Shown here: positions 11,510 through 25,130 of the stretch, in pieces
How positions within the stretch are numbered: position 1 is the stretch's first letter
Layout of the letters: each line of letters opens with the position of its first letter
NCBI GenBank assembly: GCA_037974335.1
Contig: CM075736.1
Span: forward strand, 4,060,863-4,124,862
Origin: Prionace glauca
Lineage: Eukaryota > Chordata > Chondrichthyes > Carcharhiniformes > Carcharhinidae
DNA: 64,000 nucleotides
Direction of reading: 5' to 3'
Made by a program: the position numbers and the translations under genes
The notes under the pieces: model-generated
The model's input: only the letters and a program-made list of their open reading frames with translations
Database searches by the model: none
What the model was told of the DNA's origin: nothing

Positions 11510-14500
11510 AGGAGGACCATAAGCAAGGGAGAGGTGAGCTGAAATTCTCTGACCCTTCGATCTGTACAAGGGCAGTATGACAGTTAGGGCAATGGTATGC
11601 TTCTCCTGCTAGATATGGGTAATTAGGGAGGAATCTAGTCTCCCTGACAACTTTGTCTGCAGGAAGTATTTCCAGTTGCAGCTCCTCACAGACCATATTG
11701 TTCGGTTAGAGCGGCAGGTGGATGCACTGCGGAGAGTGTGATAGACAGTGGTGGAGGCTGCCTCACTAAATATTTTTAAGACGCGGGTTGATGGGTTTTT
11801 GATAAGCGAGGGGATTAAGGGTTATGGGGAGAGGGCGGGAAAGTGGAACTGAGCCACGACAGATCAGCCATGATCTTATTGAATGGCAGGGCAGGCTCGA
11901 AGGGCTAGATGGCCTACTCCTGCTCCTATTTCTTATGTTCTTATTAGTTACTGGGAGGTTGTCACACCAGACATTCAGACAGGTAGATGGGTGACCGCCA
12001 GGAGAGGCAGACAGGAGCCTCCTATGCCTATTCTCCTTTCAAACAGGTATATCGTTTTGGTTACTGTTGAGGGGGATAGCATGTTTGGGGGAAGTACCAA
12101 CAGCAGCCAGGCCTGTGGCACCACAGCTGGTTCCGCTGTGGGACAAGGTCGAGCAAAGAGCAAGCGAGTAGTAGTAATAGGGAACTCGCTAATTAGAGGC
12201 ACAGACAGGCATTTTTGTGGCCACAATTGAAACTCCAAAATGATGTATTGCCTCAAGGATGTCTAAGAGCGATTGCAGGACATTCCTAAGGGGGAGGGTG
12301 AGCAGCCAGAGGTTGTTGTACATATTGGTACCAATGACATAGATAGGAAAAGGGATGAGGTCCTGAAGTATGAATATAGAGAGTTAGGCATAAGGCTAAA
12401 ACTGCAGGACCTCAAAGGGAGTAATTTCAGGACTACTACCGGTGCCACATGTTACTGAGAGTAGAAATAGAAAGATTAGGCAGATGAATGTGTGGCATGA
12501 GAGCTGGTGCAGGGGGCAGGGATTTAGATTTTTAGATCATTGGGATCTTTTCTGGGGAAAAGCTGATCAGTTCAAAAGGGTCAGGTTACACCTGAACTGG
12601 AAGGAGACTAACATCCTGGCGGGGAGATTTGCTCGAGCCACTCAGGAGGGCTTAAACTAGTTTGGCAGGGACGTAGGATCCAAAGCAGTAGGGAGACAGG
12701 TTGAGGACAGCACAAAAGTTAAACAGAGCACATTAAATAGTAAAGGCAGAGTCAGTAATCCTAGTAACAGACAGATCAGGCAAAAGCAAGATTGAGAGCA
12801 AGGGAAGTCCAGATTAAACAGCATTTATTTCATTGCAAGAGGCCTAATGGCCAAGGCAGATGAACTCAGGGCATGGATGATTACGTGGGACTGGGATATG
12901 ATAGCAATTACTGAATCATGTCTAAGGGAGGGACAGGACTGGCAGCTCAATGTTCCAGGGCACAGATGCTACAGGAAAGATAGAACAAGAGATATCAGAG
13001 GAGGGGAGTTGCACTTTGATTAGAGAAAACACCACGGCCGTACTGAGAAGGAATATATCCAAGAGTTCAACTACTGAGTCTATATGGGTAGAACTGAGAA
13101 ATAAGAAGGGAGAAATCACTTTGATAGGGTTGTACTATAGGTCCCCAAATAGTCAGTGGGAAATTGAGGAGCAAATATGTAAGGAGATTACAGATAGCGC
13201 CAAGAAAAATAGGGTGGTAAGAGTTGGCGATTTTAACTTTCCCGACATTGACTGGGACAGCCATAGTATTAGAAGGTTGGATGGAAAGAAATTTGTTGAG
13301 TGTATTCAGGAGCAATTTCTCATTCAGTATGTGGCTGGCCCAACCAGAGAGGGGCAAAACTTGACCTCCTCTTGGGAAATAAGGAAGGGCAAGTGACAGA
13401 AGTGTTACTGAGGGATCACTTTGGGACCAGTGACCATAATTCCATTAGTTTTAAGATAACTATGGAGAATGATAAGTCTGGCCCAAAAGTTAAAATTCTA
13501 AGTTGGGGCAAGGCCAATTTTGATGGTATCAGGCAGCTAATTGTGGGAGTCTGTGGGAAGGCAAAGGGACGTCTGCTAAGTGACAGGCTTTCAAAAATGT
13601 GTTAACCAGGGTGCAGGGTAAACACATTCCTTTAGGAATGAAGGGCAAGGCTGGCAGAAGTAGGGAACCCTGGATGATTCAGGATATTGAGGCCCATGGT
13701 CAAGTAGAAGAAAGAGACACATGACATGCATAGGCAGCTGGAATCAAATGAATCCCTTGGAGTGTAGGGAATGCAGTAGTAGAGTTAAGAGAGAAATTAG
13801 AAGGGCAAAAAGGAAACACAAGATTGAATTCTCCTTTGCCTCGTCTGCCAAAACAAAGAGCTTGTACAAATACATAAAGGGCAAAAAAGTAACAAGGGAG
13901 CGAGTAGGGCCTCTTAAGGATCAACAAGGTCATCTATGTGTGGATCCACAAGAGATGGGTGAGATCCTAAATGAATATTTCTCATCAATATTTACTGTTG
14001 AGAAATGCATGGATGTTAGGGATCGTGGGGAAATAAATAGTGATGTCTTGAGGAGTGTACATATTACAGAAAAGGAGGTAGATAAATCCCTGGGCATCAA
14101 GGTAGATAAATCCCCAGAACCTAATGAATGTATCCTAGGACACTGTGGGAGGCCAGGGTGGAAATTGCAGGTCCCCCAGCCGAGGTATTTGAATCATCGA
14201 TAGTCATATGTGAGATGCCTGAAGATTGGAGAGTGGCAAATGTTGTGCCTTTGTTTAAAAAGGGCTGCACGGAAAAGCCTGGAAACTACAGGCCAGTGTG
14301 CCTCACATCTGTGGTGGGTAAGTTTTTGAAAGGTATTTTGAGAGATAGGATCTACAGGTATTTAGAGACACAAGGACTGATTAGGGACAGTCAGCATGTC
14401 TTTGTGAGTGGAAAATCATATCTCACAAATTTGATTGAGTTTTTTGAAGGGGTAACCAAGAAGGTAGATGAGAGCAGTGCAGTTGATGTTGTCTACATGA

Positions 14501-15655
14501 ACTTTAGCAAGGCCTTTGACAAGATACCGCATGGAGGTTGTTGCATAAGGTTAAATCTCACGGGATCCAGGGTGAAGAATCTAAATGGATACAAAATTGG
14601 CTCCTTGACAGAAGCCAGAGGTTGGTTGTAGAGAGTTGTATTTTTCAAACTGGAGACTTGTGACCAGTGGTATGCCTCAGGGATCAGCGCTCGGTTCATT
14701 GTTGTTTATCATTTATATTAATGATTTGGTTGAGAATATAGGAGACATGATTAGTAAGTTTGCAGATGATACCAAGATTGGTGGCATAGTGAACAGTGAA
14801 AAAAGCTATCTCCGATTGCAATGGAATCTTGATCAATTGGGCCAGTGGGCTGATGAATGGCAGATGGAGTTTAGTTTAACAAATGCGAGGTGATGCATTT
14901 TGGCAGATTGAACCAGGGCAGGATGTAGATAATGGTAGGGCGCTGGGGAGAGTTACAGAACAAAGAGATCTAGGAGTACATTTAATAGCTCCTTGAAAGT
15001 GGAGTCACATATGGACAGATTGGTGAAGAAGGCATTTGGCATGCTTGATTTCATCGGTCAGAACATTGAATACAGGAGTTGGGACATCTTGTTGAAGTTG
15101 TACAAGACATTGGTAAGGTCACACTTGGAATACTGCGCACAGTTTTGGTTACCCTATTATAGAAAGGATATTATTAAATTAGAAAGAGTGCAGAAAAGAT
15201 TTACTAGGATGCTACTGGGACTTGATGGTTTGGGTTATAAGGAGAGGCTGGATAGACAAGGATTTTTTCCTCTGGAGCGTAGGAGGCTGAGGGGTGATCT
15301 TATAGAGGTTTATAAAATAGAGGGGCACAGATCAGCTAGATAGTAATATCTTTTCCCAAATATAGGGGAGTCTAAAACTAGAGGACATAGGTTTAAGGTG
15401 AGAGGGGAGAGATACAAAAGTGTCCAGAGGGTGGTGAGTGTCCGGAATAAGCTGCCAGAGGTAGTAGTAGAAGCAAGTACAGTGTTGTCTTTTAAAAAAT
15501 ATTTAGACAATTACATGGATAAGATGGGTATAAAGGGATATCGGCCAAATGCAGGCAATTGAAATTAAGTTAGGGGTTTAAAAAAAAAGGGCGGCATGGA
15601 CAAGTTAGGCTGAAGAGCCTGATTCCATGCTGTAAACCTCTAGACTCTATATCAA
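11510..15655 (+). mobile_element. Near-complete but decayed CR1-like LINE
   Basis: Domains appear in order on the plus strand. ORF1: a degraded zinc-finger/leucine-rich start (about 11,560-11,740), then an SGNH-esterase-like part (about 12,155-12,658) with VVVIGNSLIRG, VVVHIGTNDID and LHLNWKETNILAG. ORF2: endonuclease (about 12,830-13,600) with WVELRNKKGEITLIGLYYR and VGDFNFPDIDWDS, and reverse transcriptase (about 14,210-15,330) with NYRPVCLTSVVGK, YMNFSKAFDKIPH, QGSALGSLLFIIYINDL, FADDTKIGG and LEYCAQFW. It is interrupted by several frameshifts and stops and by a nested CR1 tail at 11,741-11,945. The esterase motifs GNS, GTND and HLN are retained, unlike in the young copy at 40,276. Confidence 0.85.
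11741..11945 (+). mobile_element. Nested CR1 3' end
   Basis: A short 3' end of another CR1 subfamily, with the block gatgggtttttgataagcg, then aagggctagatggcctactc and a ttatgttcttat tail. It lies inside ORF1 of the older CR1-like element. The same subfamily gave the copies at 18,846, 27,569 and 33,435. Confidence 0.8.
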
Positions 15656-17225
15656 AATCTCATTCTCAACTGTGCACACATTTATCTGTAAATAGTTATA
15701 AATAATAGTAAATCTGATGAAGTTATTGATCCAGCGATTGGTCATGAAAGAATTTGATAAAATGTGATTTTGAGATATATAGATTTTGATATCTACTACC
15801 ATATTCAGGGATATACACTGTTGTTGAAACACAGGTCAGAAGCCCCAAGGTATTTTATTAAGATAGCCTAGACCCTAAATTTCTACCTTTGAATTTGGCA
15901 TGAATGAGCATAAGGTTTTTCACTCCAGGTATGATTCAAGTGACTCACTAGAAAGCTTTTTATCAAACAAAGTTTATTTCAGCACAGTTTCAACACAATA
16001 AGAAAAAGTAACTTTTACAAATTACAAAAATCGAACATGATATAGTATAAACCTTAACAGCCAGTTAACTCTGATATTCCAAGTCAAACAACACCCACAA
16101 ATGTACACTCCTTTCTAGACTTGGAACAAAAAGTAAGTATGCTTACATGATGCTGCGATTTGGTCCTTTGAATGTTGGATCAAACCTCTGAGGCTTCCCA
16201 GTCTTGGAACTTTTGAAAAAGCCACTGGAAAGAGGGAGACAGAGACAGAGAGAAAGAGAGAGAGAGAGACAGGCAGACAGACAGACAGAGACACTGCTTG
16301 CCTCCACCAGCTTCTGACAACAACTCACAGACAGCAGAATTTCCAGCAGTGAGAGGAGAAATCACGACACAATGCTCTCTGTCTCAAGTCCAACAAACAG
16401 CTGATTAAAAAAAGAAACCAAAACCTTGGACTTTTCTGCAAAAAAACACTGTCCCCAGTCATCACCTGACCTGTCAATCATGCTCCACACAACAATTGCA
16501 AAAGAATCATAGAACTCCAGGACACGGCATCAGTCCAGGTTAAAAATAAACATGATGTTCATTATATTATTTTCTCTAACAATTAGAGGACAATAGTTAC
16601 AGACAAAATGATGCCAAAATAAAATGCTATGAGCTGCTTGAAAAAACCTGCAAAGAAACATGATTAAAATACATTTCTTAAAGGCAAAGTATTGCTAAAC
16701 TATTCAGATTCTAAGGTTGCTGTTCTCTTTATAATACAATGCGTAAAATCAAATGCATCAGTGAAACTGTGACCTAACGATTGGTTTATATAAATGTACA
16801 AATTCTATTTTTTCTGCCTATTTGTAAAATCTGAAATACTTCTCTGTCTTACTTTCAGTCTATCTCTCTAAACCCATACATTTCAGGAAATATCTGACCA
16901 TCCATTGCTTTGCTGGATTGTGTTGCTGTTGCTTGATTCTGACAAAGGAATCCTTTATCAAACACACTGCTGAGTGCAGTGAAGGAAAGCTGATTTGCAT
17001 AGCAGGATTAATATTAAGCGGAATTAAAAATTTTTAAATGAATATTCATGAAATGTTTGGGTTTGCCTCTCATTTCCAACAGCTACTTAATTTTCTTTAT
17101 TTTCACTGTGTTTTTGTTTCCATTTCTTTCACTCATTCAGTCGGAAATAGTAACTTCCCCTAAACAAATTCTATATTTCCCTAAGGGTGCTAACAATTAG
17201 CTTTAGTTCCTCACTGTTAACCCCT
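15656..17225. other. Unrecognised AT-rich sequence with a GA/GACA microsatellite
   Basis: No gene is supported. A simple-repeat tract of gaga and gaca units spans about 16,207-16,295. Antisense open frames across it are low-complexity artefacts. Confidence 0.6.
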
Positions 17226-17695
17226 TATGGAAACATAGGAACTCGGAGCAGGAGGCAACCATTTGGCCCTCAGAGCCTGCTCCACCAGTAGTAATAATCA
17301 TGGCTGATCCTTAATCTCAATGCCATGTTCCTGCTTTCTTCCCATATTCCCTAACATCATTAAAATCTAAAAAATAAATCTAATATATTCAGTGACTTGG
17401 CCTCCACAGCCTTCTGTGGATAGAAATTCCACAGGTTTACCACTCTTTGAGTGAAGAAGGTTTCCTCATCTCAGTCCTAAATGATCTACTCCGTATCTGA
17501 GATTGTGTCCCCTGGCTCTCGATTCCCCAACAAGGGAAAACATCCTCCCTAGTCTATCAAGTCCCTGTTATAATTGTATATGTTTGAATCAGAACTCTTC
17601 TCATCCTTCTAATCTCCAATGAATGCAGATCCAGTCAAACCAACCTATCCTCATGGGACCGTCCCACCTCAACTTATTTCTCCAGTGACATATTG
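17226..17695 (-). mobile_element. CR1-like LINE 3' end, old
   Basis: The plus strand reads the reverse complement of a CR1 3' end: ggaaacataggaactcggag, atcatggctgatcc, then a diverged RT C-terminus (ccactctttgagtgaagaag and further). It is more diverged than the copies at 27,569 and 33,435. Confidence 0.75.
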
Positions 17696-18845
17696 TTCAT
17701 CAAGGCATTATTTTTTTAAGTATTTTCTTATTTACAGCAGGGCTAACCACATAAAAGTTGAGTTTCACAACATTTCAGCTAATTTACAAAAGGGGTCTCT
17801 ATCGTGAGGACTTATAAAGGGCATCATGCTGAGCATCAGAGACTATCATATAGTATACAGGATTCTAAGTTTAACTACATGTGCAATTTTACAGTCAATG
17901 ATGTCATAAGATACAAATAAATGTACTTAGGTCATGTTCCAATACCTGTACATGGCAGTCCTGGTATGGTGTAAACCAGGACATAAAAAAGAAAGAAATT
18001 TGGCAATCCAACTACACAAATAGTTAACACAGATGGTAGAAATATTAAAATGTCTAATGGGATGTTGGTGTTTATCTGAAGAAGCTTGGAGTACAAAGAG
18101 GTGAAAAAGTGGTTCCATTTCCCCTTTACCAGAATGAAACCAAGGATTAAATGTTGAATAAATGGGGATAACATTGCCTTATATTGCATGAGATGGGAGA
18201 TGCGAAAAATAATGGATCATTACGATCCACAATGATCCCAGAGCAACTTGGTAATTTTGGCACAGATATGTGATGTTTGATGTGACCTTTTATGGTGGAT
18301 AGCAAAAATCTGTGTGCCAATTTGCTTTTGAAACAAAAATCAGCACCACTGCAAGGGCAAAAAACAGATGGCAGACAGTGAAGTTGCTATTATGAACAAA
18401 AGATTAAATCTGATGATGGCTAGGTTCGGATGGAGCAATGTATATCAGTAACAGAGTTTATATGAAGGGAGGAGATTACTGGGTTCAGAAGAGGACTTGA
18501 AATCATTAGAAAGAAGGCAAATTGAATTAAGATGCTCACTGAAATCATGAATGTAAGAAGTAATTCAGTAGAGATTAGGATACAATACCGAATGGAGAAT
18601 TTTAGAACTGGCAGTAAGAGAATTATACAGAGACAGAGAAATGTCTTGTAGCATCTTCATGAAGTTGTCATCCCTCTTTCTTGCACAAACTCTAGTGCCC
18701 TACAAGTCATCAAGTAAGTTTTTGCCTGTGGAAACAGAAGTGAAACTATTGACTCCAAGTATGTTTAAATAAAATTGGGGAAATGCGTTAATTTTGCTTA
18801 TGTGTAACAAAAATCTATATTTCTGGAAGGGTGAAGTGGATTGTC
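17696..18845. other. Unrecognised sequence
   Basis: No gene, repeat family or RNA is supported here. Minus-strand open frames at 17,927-18,189 encode hydrophobic stretches, but nothing I recognise. Confidence 0.5.
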
Positions 18846-18975
18846 GGTATGTAAGAAATAGGAGCAGGAGTAGGCCATCTAGCCCCTCGAGCCTGCCCCG
18901 CCATTCAATAAGATCATGGCTGATCTGTCGTGGCTCAGTTCCACCTTCCCGCCCTCTCCCCATAACCCTTAGCCA
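18846..18975 (-). mobile_element. CR1 3'-end fragment
   Basis: Contains aataggagcaggagtaggcc, then the gcctgccccgccattcaata and ccttcccgccctctcccc blocks in reverse orientation. These are the last about 130 bases of the subfamily seen at 27,569 and 33,435. Confidence 0.85.
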
Positions 18976-19489
18976 CCAAATAAACTGGACAACACGATGT
19001 AGCTCAGAGAATAAATTTACATGGTGCTTGAAGCTTGCACACTTGACGGTTCAATGCATAAAAGAATGTTGTTTCAACTTATGGATATAAGCTAACAGTT
19101 CTTAGGTGGTGGTGTTCAGTTGTGGATTGATTAGCAGAGACACCATATTGATTTTTAAGTGCTGGGCGAACTTGAAACTGGGAGTGTTTCAAATCTGACT
19201 TTTAGACCCTTTTAGTTCTCAGGTGCCCCCATACACACTCTGCCTGAAAGAATATCAGCAATTCTGAATCGCACAGCAGAAGCTGTGGGCGGGGCACCCA
19301 AAATCCTGCAGCTCCAATTGGTGCCTCCAACTGCGCATGCACAGAAAAACAAACAATAGAATGTAACTCCCCAGCCACATTGCTCCTGGGCTGGATAATG
19401 CCTCCCCCTGCCCCCACAGACATTACTCCACCCCCACAACATTACTGATGCCCTCACCCCTTCCGCCATCCAGACCAATCGCGGGGCCC

Positions 19490-19830
19490 TCCCACCTTTC
19501 TCCCACCAATCTCAGGCAGAGTGGCGGCAGAGCTCTTCCCACCCCCCATACCCCCACCAATCTCAGACAGAGTGGCAGCATACACCCCCTTTTCTCCACT
19601 GATCTCAGGCAGAGTGGCAGCAGATCCCCCTTATTAATCATGAATAGCAGTGGACCCTTCCATTCCCCCTCACTGATCATAGGAGGGTGGCAGCAGATCA
19701 CCCCTTCCCCTTCACTGGTCACATTCAGAGTAGCAGCAGACCCCCTGCTCCCCCTCACTAATCAGAAGCAGAGTGGCAGCAGATCCCCCTTTCCCCCTCA
19801 GTGATCACAGGCAGAGTGGAAGTGGATTTA
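19490..19830. repeat. Degenerate minisatellite
   Basis: About seven imperfect tandem units of roughly 45-55 bases, each built around ctcaggcagagtggcagcag followed by a C/T-rich stretch (ccccctt/ccctcactgatca). The long open frames across it on both strands follow from the repeat and are not genes. Confidence 0.75.
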
Positions 19831-21107
19831 AATACATGAAGATGCATTTAAATGGCTATTGCGCCCATTTGGTGCGTGGTCCCGATTGCGGCCATTTTCG
19901 GGCCCTGGTAAAGGGATAACTGGCACGGAGGCAGGTGTGGATCATGCTCCCACCTCTGATTTGTGCCTGGCTTTACCAAGTTTACACACCCGAAAACGGG
20001 CACAACGCAATGGTAAAATCAAGCCCAAAGTACATGACAGGATCTAATATGCCCAGACACAGGAATATTTTAAAAGACAGGGTTGCGGATGTTGATAAGG
20101 AGCACTAACACTGAGTTTCATACTCTCCATGCCAAGTAAAGGTATGTCATAGTTTAAAACTTATGAATTTGATCTTTATACCATGTGGAATGTTTCAGAA
20201 CTGATGTTTAAAAATGAAAAATGTGCTGCAAAAGAGAGCTGCCAAAGCTCATAAGGCCTGATATGTGAATTCAAAAACTACCACGTCCACTCACAAGGAT
20301 TAAACGATACAATAGAGACCGTGATACTTCAACCATCCATTTTCTTGGACTATTCAAAGGACGTTCAAATTGAACGTGTCTTTCTGAAATAAAAGTGGTG
20401 ACTGTCTTAACCCTTCTCAGGCTCAATGTCTACAAACAATAAACCAGGTTTTGGCTAATCTGCACCAACATCATGTTTGGAAATGGGAACTGTGCGATGT
20501 CAAATAATATATGAATAATGTCGGTCTCCTTTTTTATCTTTAAATGCTGTCTACAGAGACACAGAAGCAGCAGAGAAAGCAATAAAATCTAAGCCTTAAG
20601 AACCAAAGAAAGTAAAACCTTAACTTCAAGCCTCTTCTCTGGTCCATCAATATTGAAATCTGATCTCCTGGGAACATGTTTGTGTAATCAACAAGTATCC
20701 TGCAGAGAATTAATCTCTTTGACAGAATCTTGATAATTATTTCAGCATATGATTCCGGCTGTTGAAATTATCTGAACTACGCTTCAGGCGTGAAGACCTT
20801 CACGTGTACAACACACGTTTTCTAGAGTAGGACAATCATGTAAGTTATGACCTGTTCATTTTGCTCATAACTTCTAGAAGTCACTGTTTTCTTCAACTGC
20901 ACTTTCTTTGAGTGCATGGCTGCAAGTGACTTTGATAGTGTTTAGGCTGAGTGAGTAAATAAGCAATTGTCTTTACTTAAACCCAAAGAGCCTGCTGCTA
21001 ATTATCAAATTGTCCACACACTTAGGGTGAAATAATACTTAACAAAATTGTACTCATTATGGATAACAGGAAAGGTAACAAGGATTTCAGTAGTTTTGCA
21101 TCCTGGT
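19831..21107. other. Unrecognised sequence
   Basis: No coding region or repeat family is supported in this interval. Confidence 0.5.
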
Positions 21108-21415
21108 CAGTCACAGTGGTTAACACTGCTGCCTCACAGTGCCAGAGGCCAGTGTTCAATTCCAGCCTCGGGTCACTGTGTGGAGTTTGCACATTCTCCT
21201 CATGTCTGCTTGGGTTTCCTCCAGGTGCTCTAGTTTCTTCCCACAGTCCAAAGATATGCAGGTTAGGTTGATTGGCCATGCTAAATTCACCCTAGCGTCA
21301 GGGAATTGGCAGGGTAAATACGTCAGGTAATGGGAATAGGGCCTGGGTGTTATTGTGGTTGGTGCAGACTTGATGGGCCAAATAGTCTTGTTCTGCATTA
21401 TAGGGAGTCTGTGAT
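21108..21415 (+). repeat. HE1-type tRNA-derived SINE
   Basis: Shows the tRNA-like head (cacagtggttaacactgctg, with a ttcaattccagc B-box-like segment) and the conserved body (gtgtggagtttgcacattct, cccacagtccaaagatatgc, attggccatgctaaattc). The tail has gcagacttgatgggcc. Confidence 0.9.
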
Positions 21416-21527
21416 CAGTCTTAAGTCCAACAAGGTTTGCTTGACATTGCGTATTATGACAGCATTTGCAGATCAGAATTTTCCACTGCCTTGTCATGTG
21501 ATATCCCTATCTTGAAAACAAATCAGG

Positions 21528-21865
21528 GGTCTTCACAGGGATAATGTGAAAAAATGTTTCCCCTTGTGTGAGAGACTAGAACTAGAGAACAGAGCTTAAG
21601 AATAAGGGGTCACCTGTTTAAAGTGGAGATGAGGAGATGAGGAGATGCTCTTTTCTCTGAAAATTGTGAATTTTTGGAACTCTCTTCTCCACAGCACACT
21701 GAATCTTTTAAATGAAAATGTTGATAAATTCTTGATGAACAAGAGAATGGAATGATCCCAAGGCTGGGCAGGGATGTGGAGATCACAATAAAATCAGCCA
21801 CGATCTTATTAAATGGTAAAGCAGGCTTGAAAGAGCCAGATTTCTGTTTCTAATTCCTACGTAGG
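21528..21865 (+). mobile_element. CR1-like LINE 3' end
   Basis: Carries the end of the RT frame (gaataaggggtcacctgtttaaa, with a diverged FTQR-like block missing) and the cacgatcttattaaatgg...gcaggcttgaaagagcc 3' UTR. 5'-truncated and decayed. Confidence 0.75.
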
Positions 21866-23899
21866 TTTGTTAGCAAATGGAAATACATACATTTATATTT
21901 TTTTAAAGAAGATAAATGATGTGAAAATTTCCATTCACGTACCTTGTCAGCTCATTGTATAGGGACTGATCTTGTAGTTGTTATTCCTGTTAGAATTAGA
22001 AGCACTTTTTTTGTGAATAGGACAAGAGCATAGTAAAAGATAACTGAGGTGCAATGTAGAATAAATTGTAAATGAATGAATTAAAGTAATGCACAAAATG
22101 ATGCCCTGAAAATATAATTAGAGGTTTCATCAATTGGTTTTGAAACTTCCTCCTGTGAAAATGCAATTTGAAAAACAAAATATAAATCAGCTGCACAAAA
22201 AAATCCATTGTAATTACTTCAAAATGTTGAGCAATTAACATGTCATATATCCCACAATTCAAGCTGGAATGGTGCTTGCTGGAAGGGAGACAGAGCACAA
22301 ATGAGAAATCTTGCATCAAGAGAGTCCATGCTGCAGATTTCCATTGTCTCAGCAACACTTCTAGTATGCAAACTGACAGTAATCAAGCATCTCACCCACT
22401 CTCTGAAGCAACAATCAGCCCAGAAAATAACACATCGGTAATGATTGAATGTACTGATATTCACATATGGTTGGTCCTTTTCCTAACAACCTTCATTGAA
22501 AATTGGTTTGAAAATAACCTCAAACCAGGCATTGTGTTTCTCAAACTCACTGCAGTATTCAACATGATGGGGCACATTGGTTTCGTCATCAAAGTCCTCC
22601 CTCAGTGGGTTATTGATGCCATTGAACCATCTATCTTAGAGTAATAATTCGGAGTGCAGATGGGTGATGAGACAGGCACCTGGAGGAAACAGTCAGATGG
22701 GCTTCCCCAGGGATCTGTTGCAGCAAACAAAGCAGTCTCAAGTATATGCCACCTCCACAGCCAACAGCAAACTCACCATCTCCTTGAATGGTATGTCGTA
22801 TGCTCCAATCAATGACTCACGTCATTTAAGATTGCATCTTGACAACATTCAGTGGAGAGATCAGAGATTTCATTTAGCCACTGTAGAAGCTATTGTTTGG
22901 CTCAGTCTGCACACATTTTAAAAAACTGGTGTGCCTTCCTCCTCCCATAGATGTGCCAGCAACAAGTATCTCCAGGGAAGAGGAGACAGAATCTCACTCA
23001 TTCTTGGAAGCAACCATCAGCACAAAAAATAACACATTGGTGGGAATAAGGTTTTTGATTCCATGGTCACTGAACAGTGCGTTGGTACATTACACTTGCA
23101 TACAGCAGATTTCGGAGTCAGAGAGCTCCTGTGGTGGCAGCAGTGGGAGGACTGCTGAAGACCAGGACCATGATAAGCCTGAGGCAAATAACTAACTCCT
23201 GGAGTCATCCATCAGGCATCCCATTGCTGGATGTCCAATGTGTACACATGGAGATCTGGCAGAGATCGATGCAAATCTGCATGTCATGGCTTCTGCCACA
23301 GATGAGTTCATGCATTTATCCTGAGCACCAAGTGCACAGCCTCCTCCACTGACATATGGTGACTTTCATGGACAGGCAGATTTAGGAAGAGCATCAGGGT
23401 TTCCAGGGGTTGTGCCCGGACCAGCAACCCAACACACCAGTTGTGATCTCAGGAGGTCATGGCCAGTGTGACTTGGATGAGGCAAACCGTCTCAGCTTGA
23501 TGTCCTTCCATCACTGATGAACAGGGTGGTCCAAATGCACCTCTTACTAGCAGACCAGCTATCTGCTGTCTCTGATCTCCTCCTCGGCGCTCAGGATTCG
23601 TGCACTTGTTACTCTGCCCCTCTTCCAGTGAATGCTGCATCTGGTGTTGCCATCATTACTGAGGCATGCCTAACCATGACACTTGATACACCATCCCAGG
23701 CACAGCCTTCTCAGGCTTCCCTGCCCAGAGAACAACCACCATAGTCATCAAGGCTACCAGGACAGCAGTGAGCAGACTGCCTCTAATGTCACTGCCAGCG
23801 AGGCAAGTGACACAAGCATGCAGTACGCACAAACATAGTTTAAGGCATCTTGAGCACAACAGGGTCTTATCATGGATGACACTGTTTGCATTAAATATT
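21866..23899. other. Unrecognised sequence with a diverged direct repeat
   Basis: Two diverged direct-repeat copies (about 22,381-22,445 and 22,990-23,055) share a ctctgaagcaac...atcagcccagaaaataacac pattern. No protein domain is recognised in the open frames around them. They may be non-coding parts of the neighbouring Harbinger element, but that is a guess. Confidence 0.4.
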
Positions 23900-25130
23900 T
23901 TGAAATTTCTCTATGGTGTGGCAGAACAGGTTTTCTTTTTTGGTGCACTGAAAATGACGTAACCATTGATTTTGCTTTCGTGGGCTGAGCTGACTTGATC
24001 TTGCAATGGGTGCCAGATGCAGCACAGGCACGTAATTGTTTTGCTGAGTCTGCAGCCAGAGTTTGGGTTTGGTCAAGCATATCATGATTGTTTGTAAAGG
24101 AGACATTGCCATTGGCATAATGTACCAATGCCTTGGAGGCTTAGCTGAAGGATCACAAGATCACGGCACTCCTGCCTCCCAGAAGGTTCTTCTCGTCTGC
24201 CTTCAGATTCATCGCAGGGTTATCCTCTAAGGCCTTTGGAGCTGTTTCACTTTCCTCACACTCCAGTGCGTCCCCTTTTAGCAAAGCCAGAATGTGCAGA
24301 GTGCAGCACGCTATGACTATTAGTGAAGGATGCTGCAGTGCTCCCCGACAGATCCAGGCATCTAAACTATCTTTAGCAGTCCGACATCCTCTCCAACATC
24401 TCTCTTGTGTAGGCATGATAGGTGCTGGAATGGAATCATGCATGATCTTTTCAAAGGATAGTCTTTGTCACCTAGGAGCCATCCATCCAATCATACAAAC
24501 ACAATGAACAGCCTTAGTACCTGTTTTTATCACAAGATATACGGTCATGTGAACTGCCAGGATAATAGCAAAGATTGTATCATCTGTGTCCTGTGGTCAC
24601 AGACAATCTGCAGGTTCATTGAGTGAAAGCTGTTTTATTTCCCAATGCTTCTGGCTCACCTACTGGTGCCATGATAGCCAAATGAGTGCAATCTAAGGCA
24701 CCCTGAGTGCCGAGGAACACAGCTAACACCACAAAGCCTCTGGCTCTCTGTCTGGTTGGTTTCTATTATCTGGTAAGATATGCCTGAAGATTGGTGGGGG
24801 GGTGGATTTTCCCAAATCCCCTGCCACAATGGGTTGTGGACTATGCAAAGGTCTGTTGACCGTGGTTGGAAAATCCCATGCATTATGTCAGTGACAAGAT
24901 TGACATAACTGTATGCAACTGATTGAGACATGCCACACAAGATCCTTCATGGGCCGCTGGAAAGATCAGAGAAGATCTTGAAGGCCACTGTGACATTCAT
25001 GAACACTGGTTCGGGTGCCCAACAACACAGTTGGAGATGATTTCTAGCCCAATCATCTGGAGGTGGAGCCTCCTTTGGCACTGGATCTCGGACATTGGGA
25101 GAAGTTAGAGTGCTGTCTGCTGTCTCTAAC
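23900..25130 (-). pseudogene. Decayed PIF/Harbinger-type transposase
   Basis: In different minus-strand frames I can read HARBI1-like blocks in the right order. These are VSQSVAYSYVNLVTD (about 24,870-24,930), GALDCTHLAIMAP followed by VGEPEALGNKTAF (about 24,625-24,705; the D-C-T-H block carries the first catalytic Asp), and LDAWICRGALQHPS with VIACCTLHILAL (about 24,285-24,375; the usual C-terminal ACCxLHN block). Many stops and frame changes separate them, so it is dead. No terminal inverted repeats were identified by eye. Confidence 0.55.

Noticed and set aside
23900-25130. A domesticated HARBI1-like host gene
   Set aside because: The conserved blocks lie in different frames with many stops between them, so it is a dead transposase.
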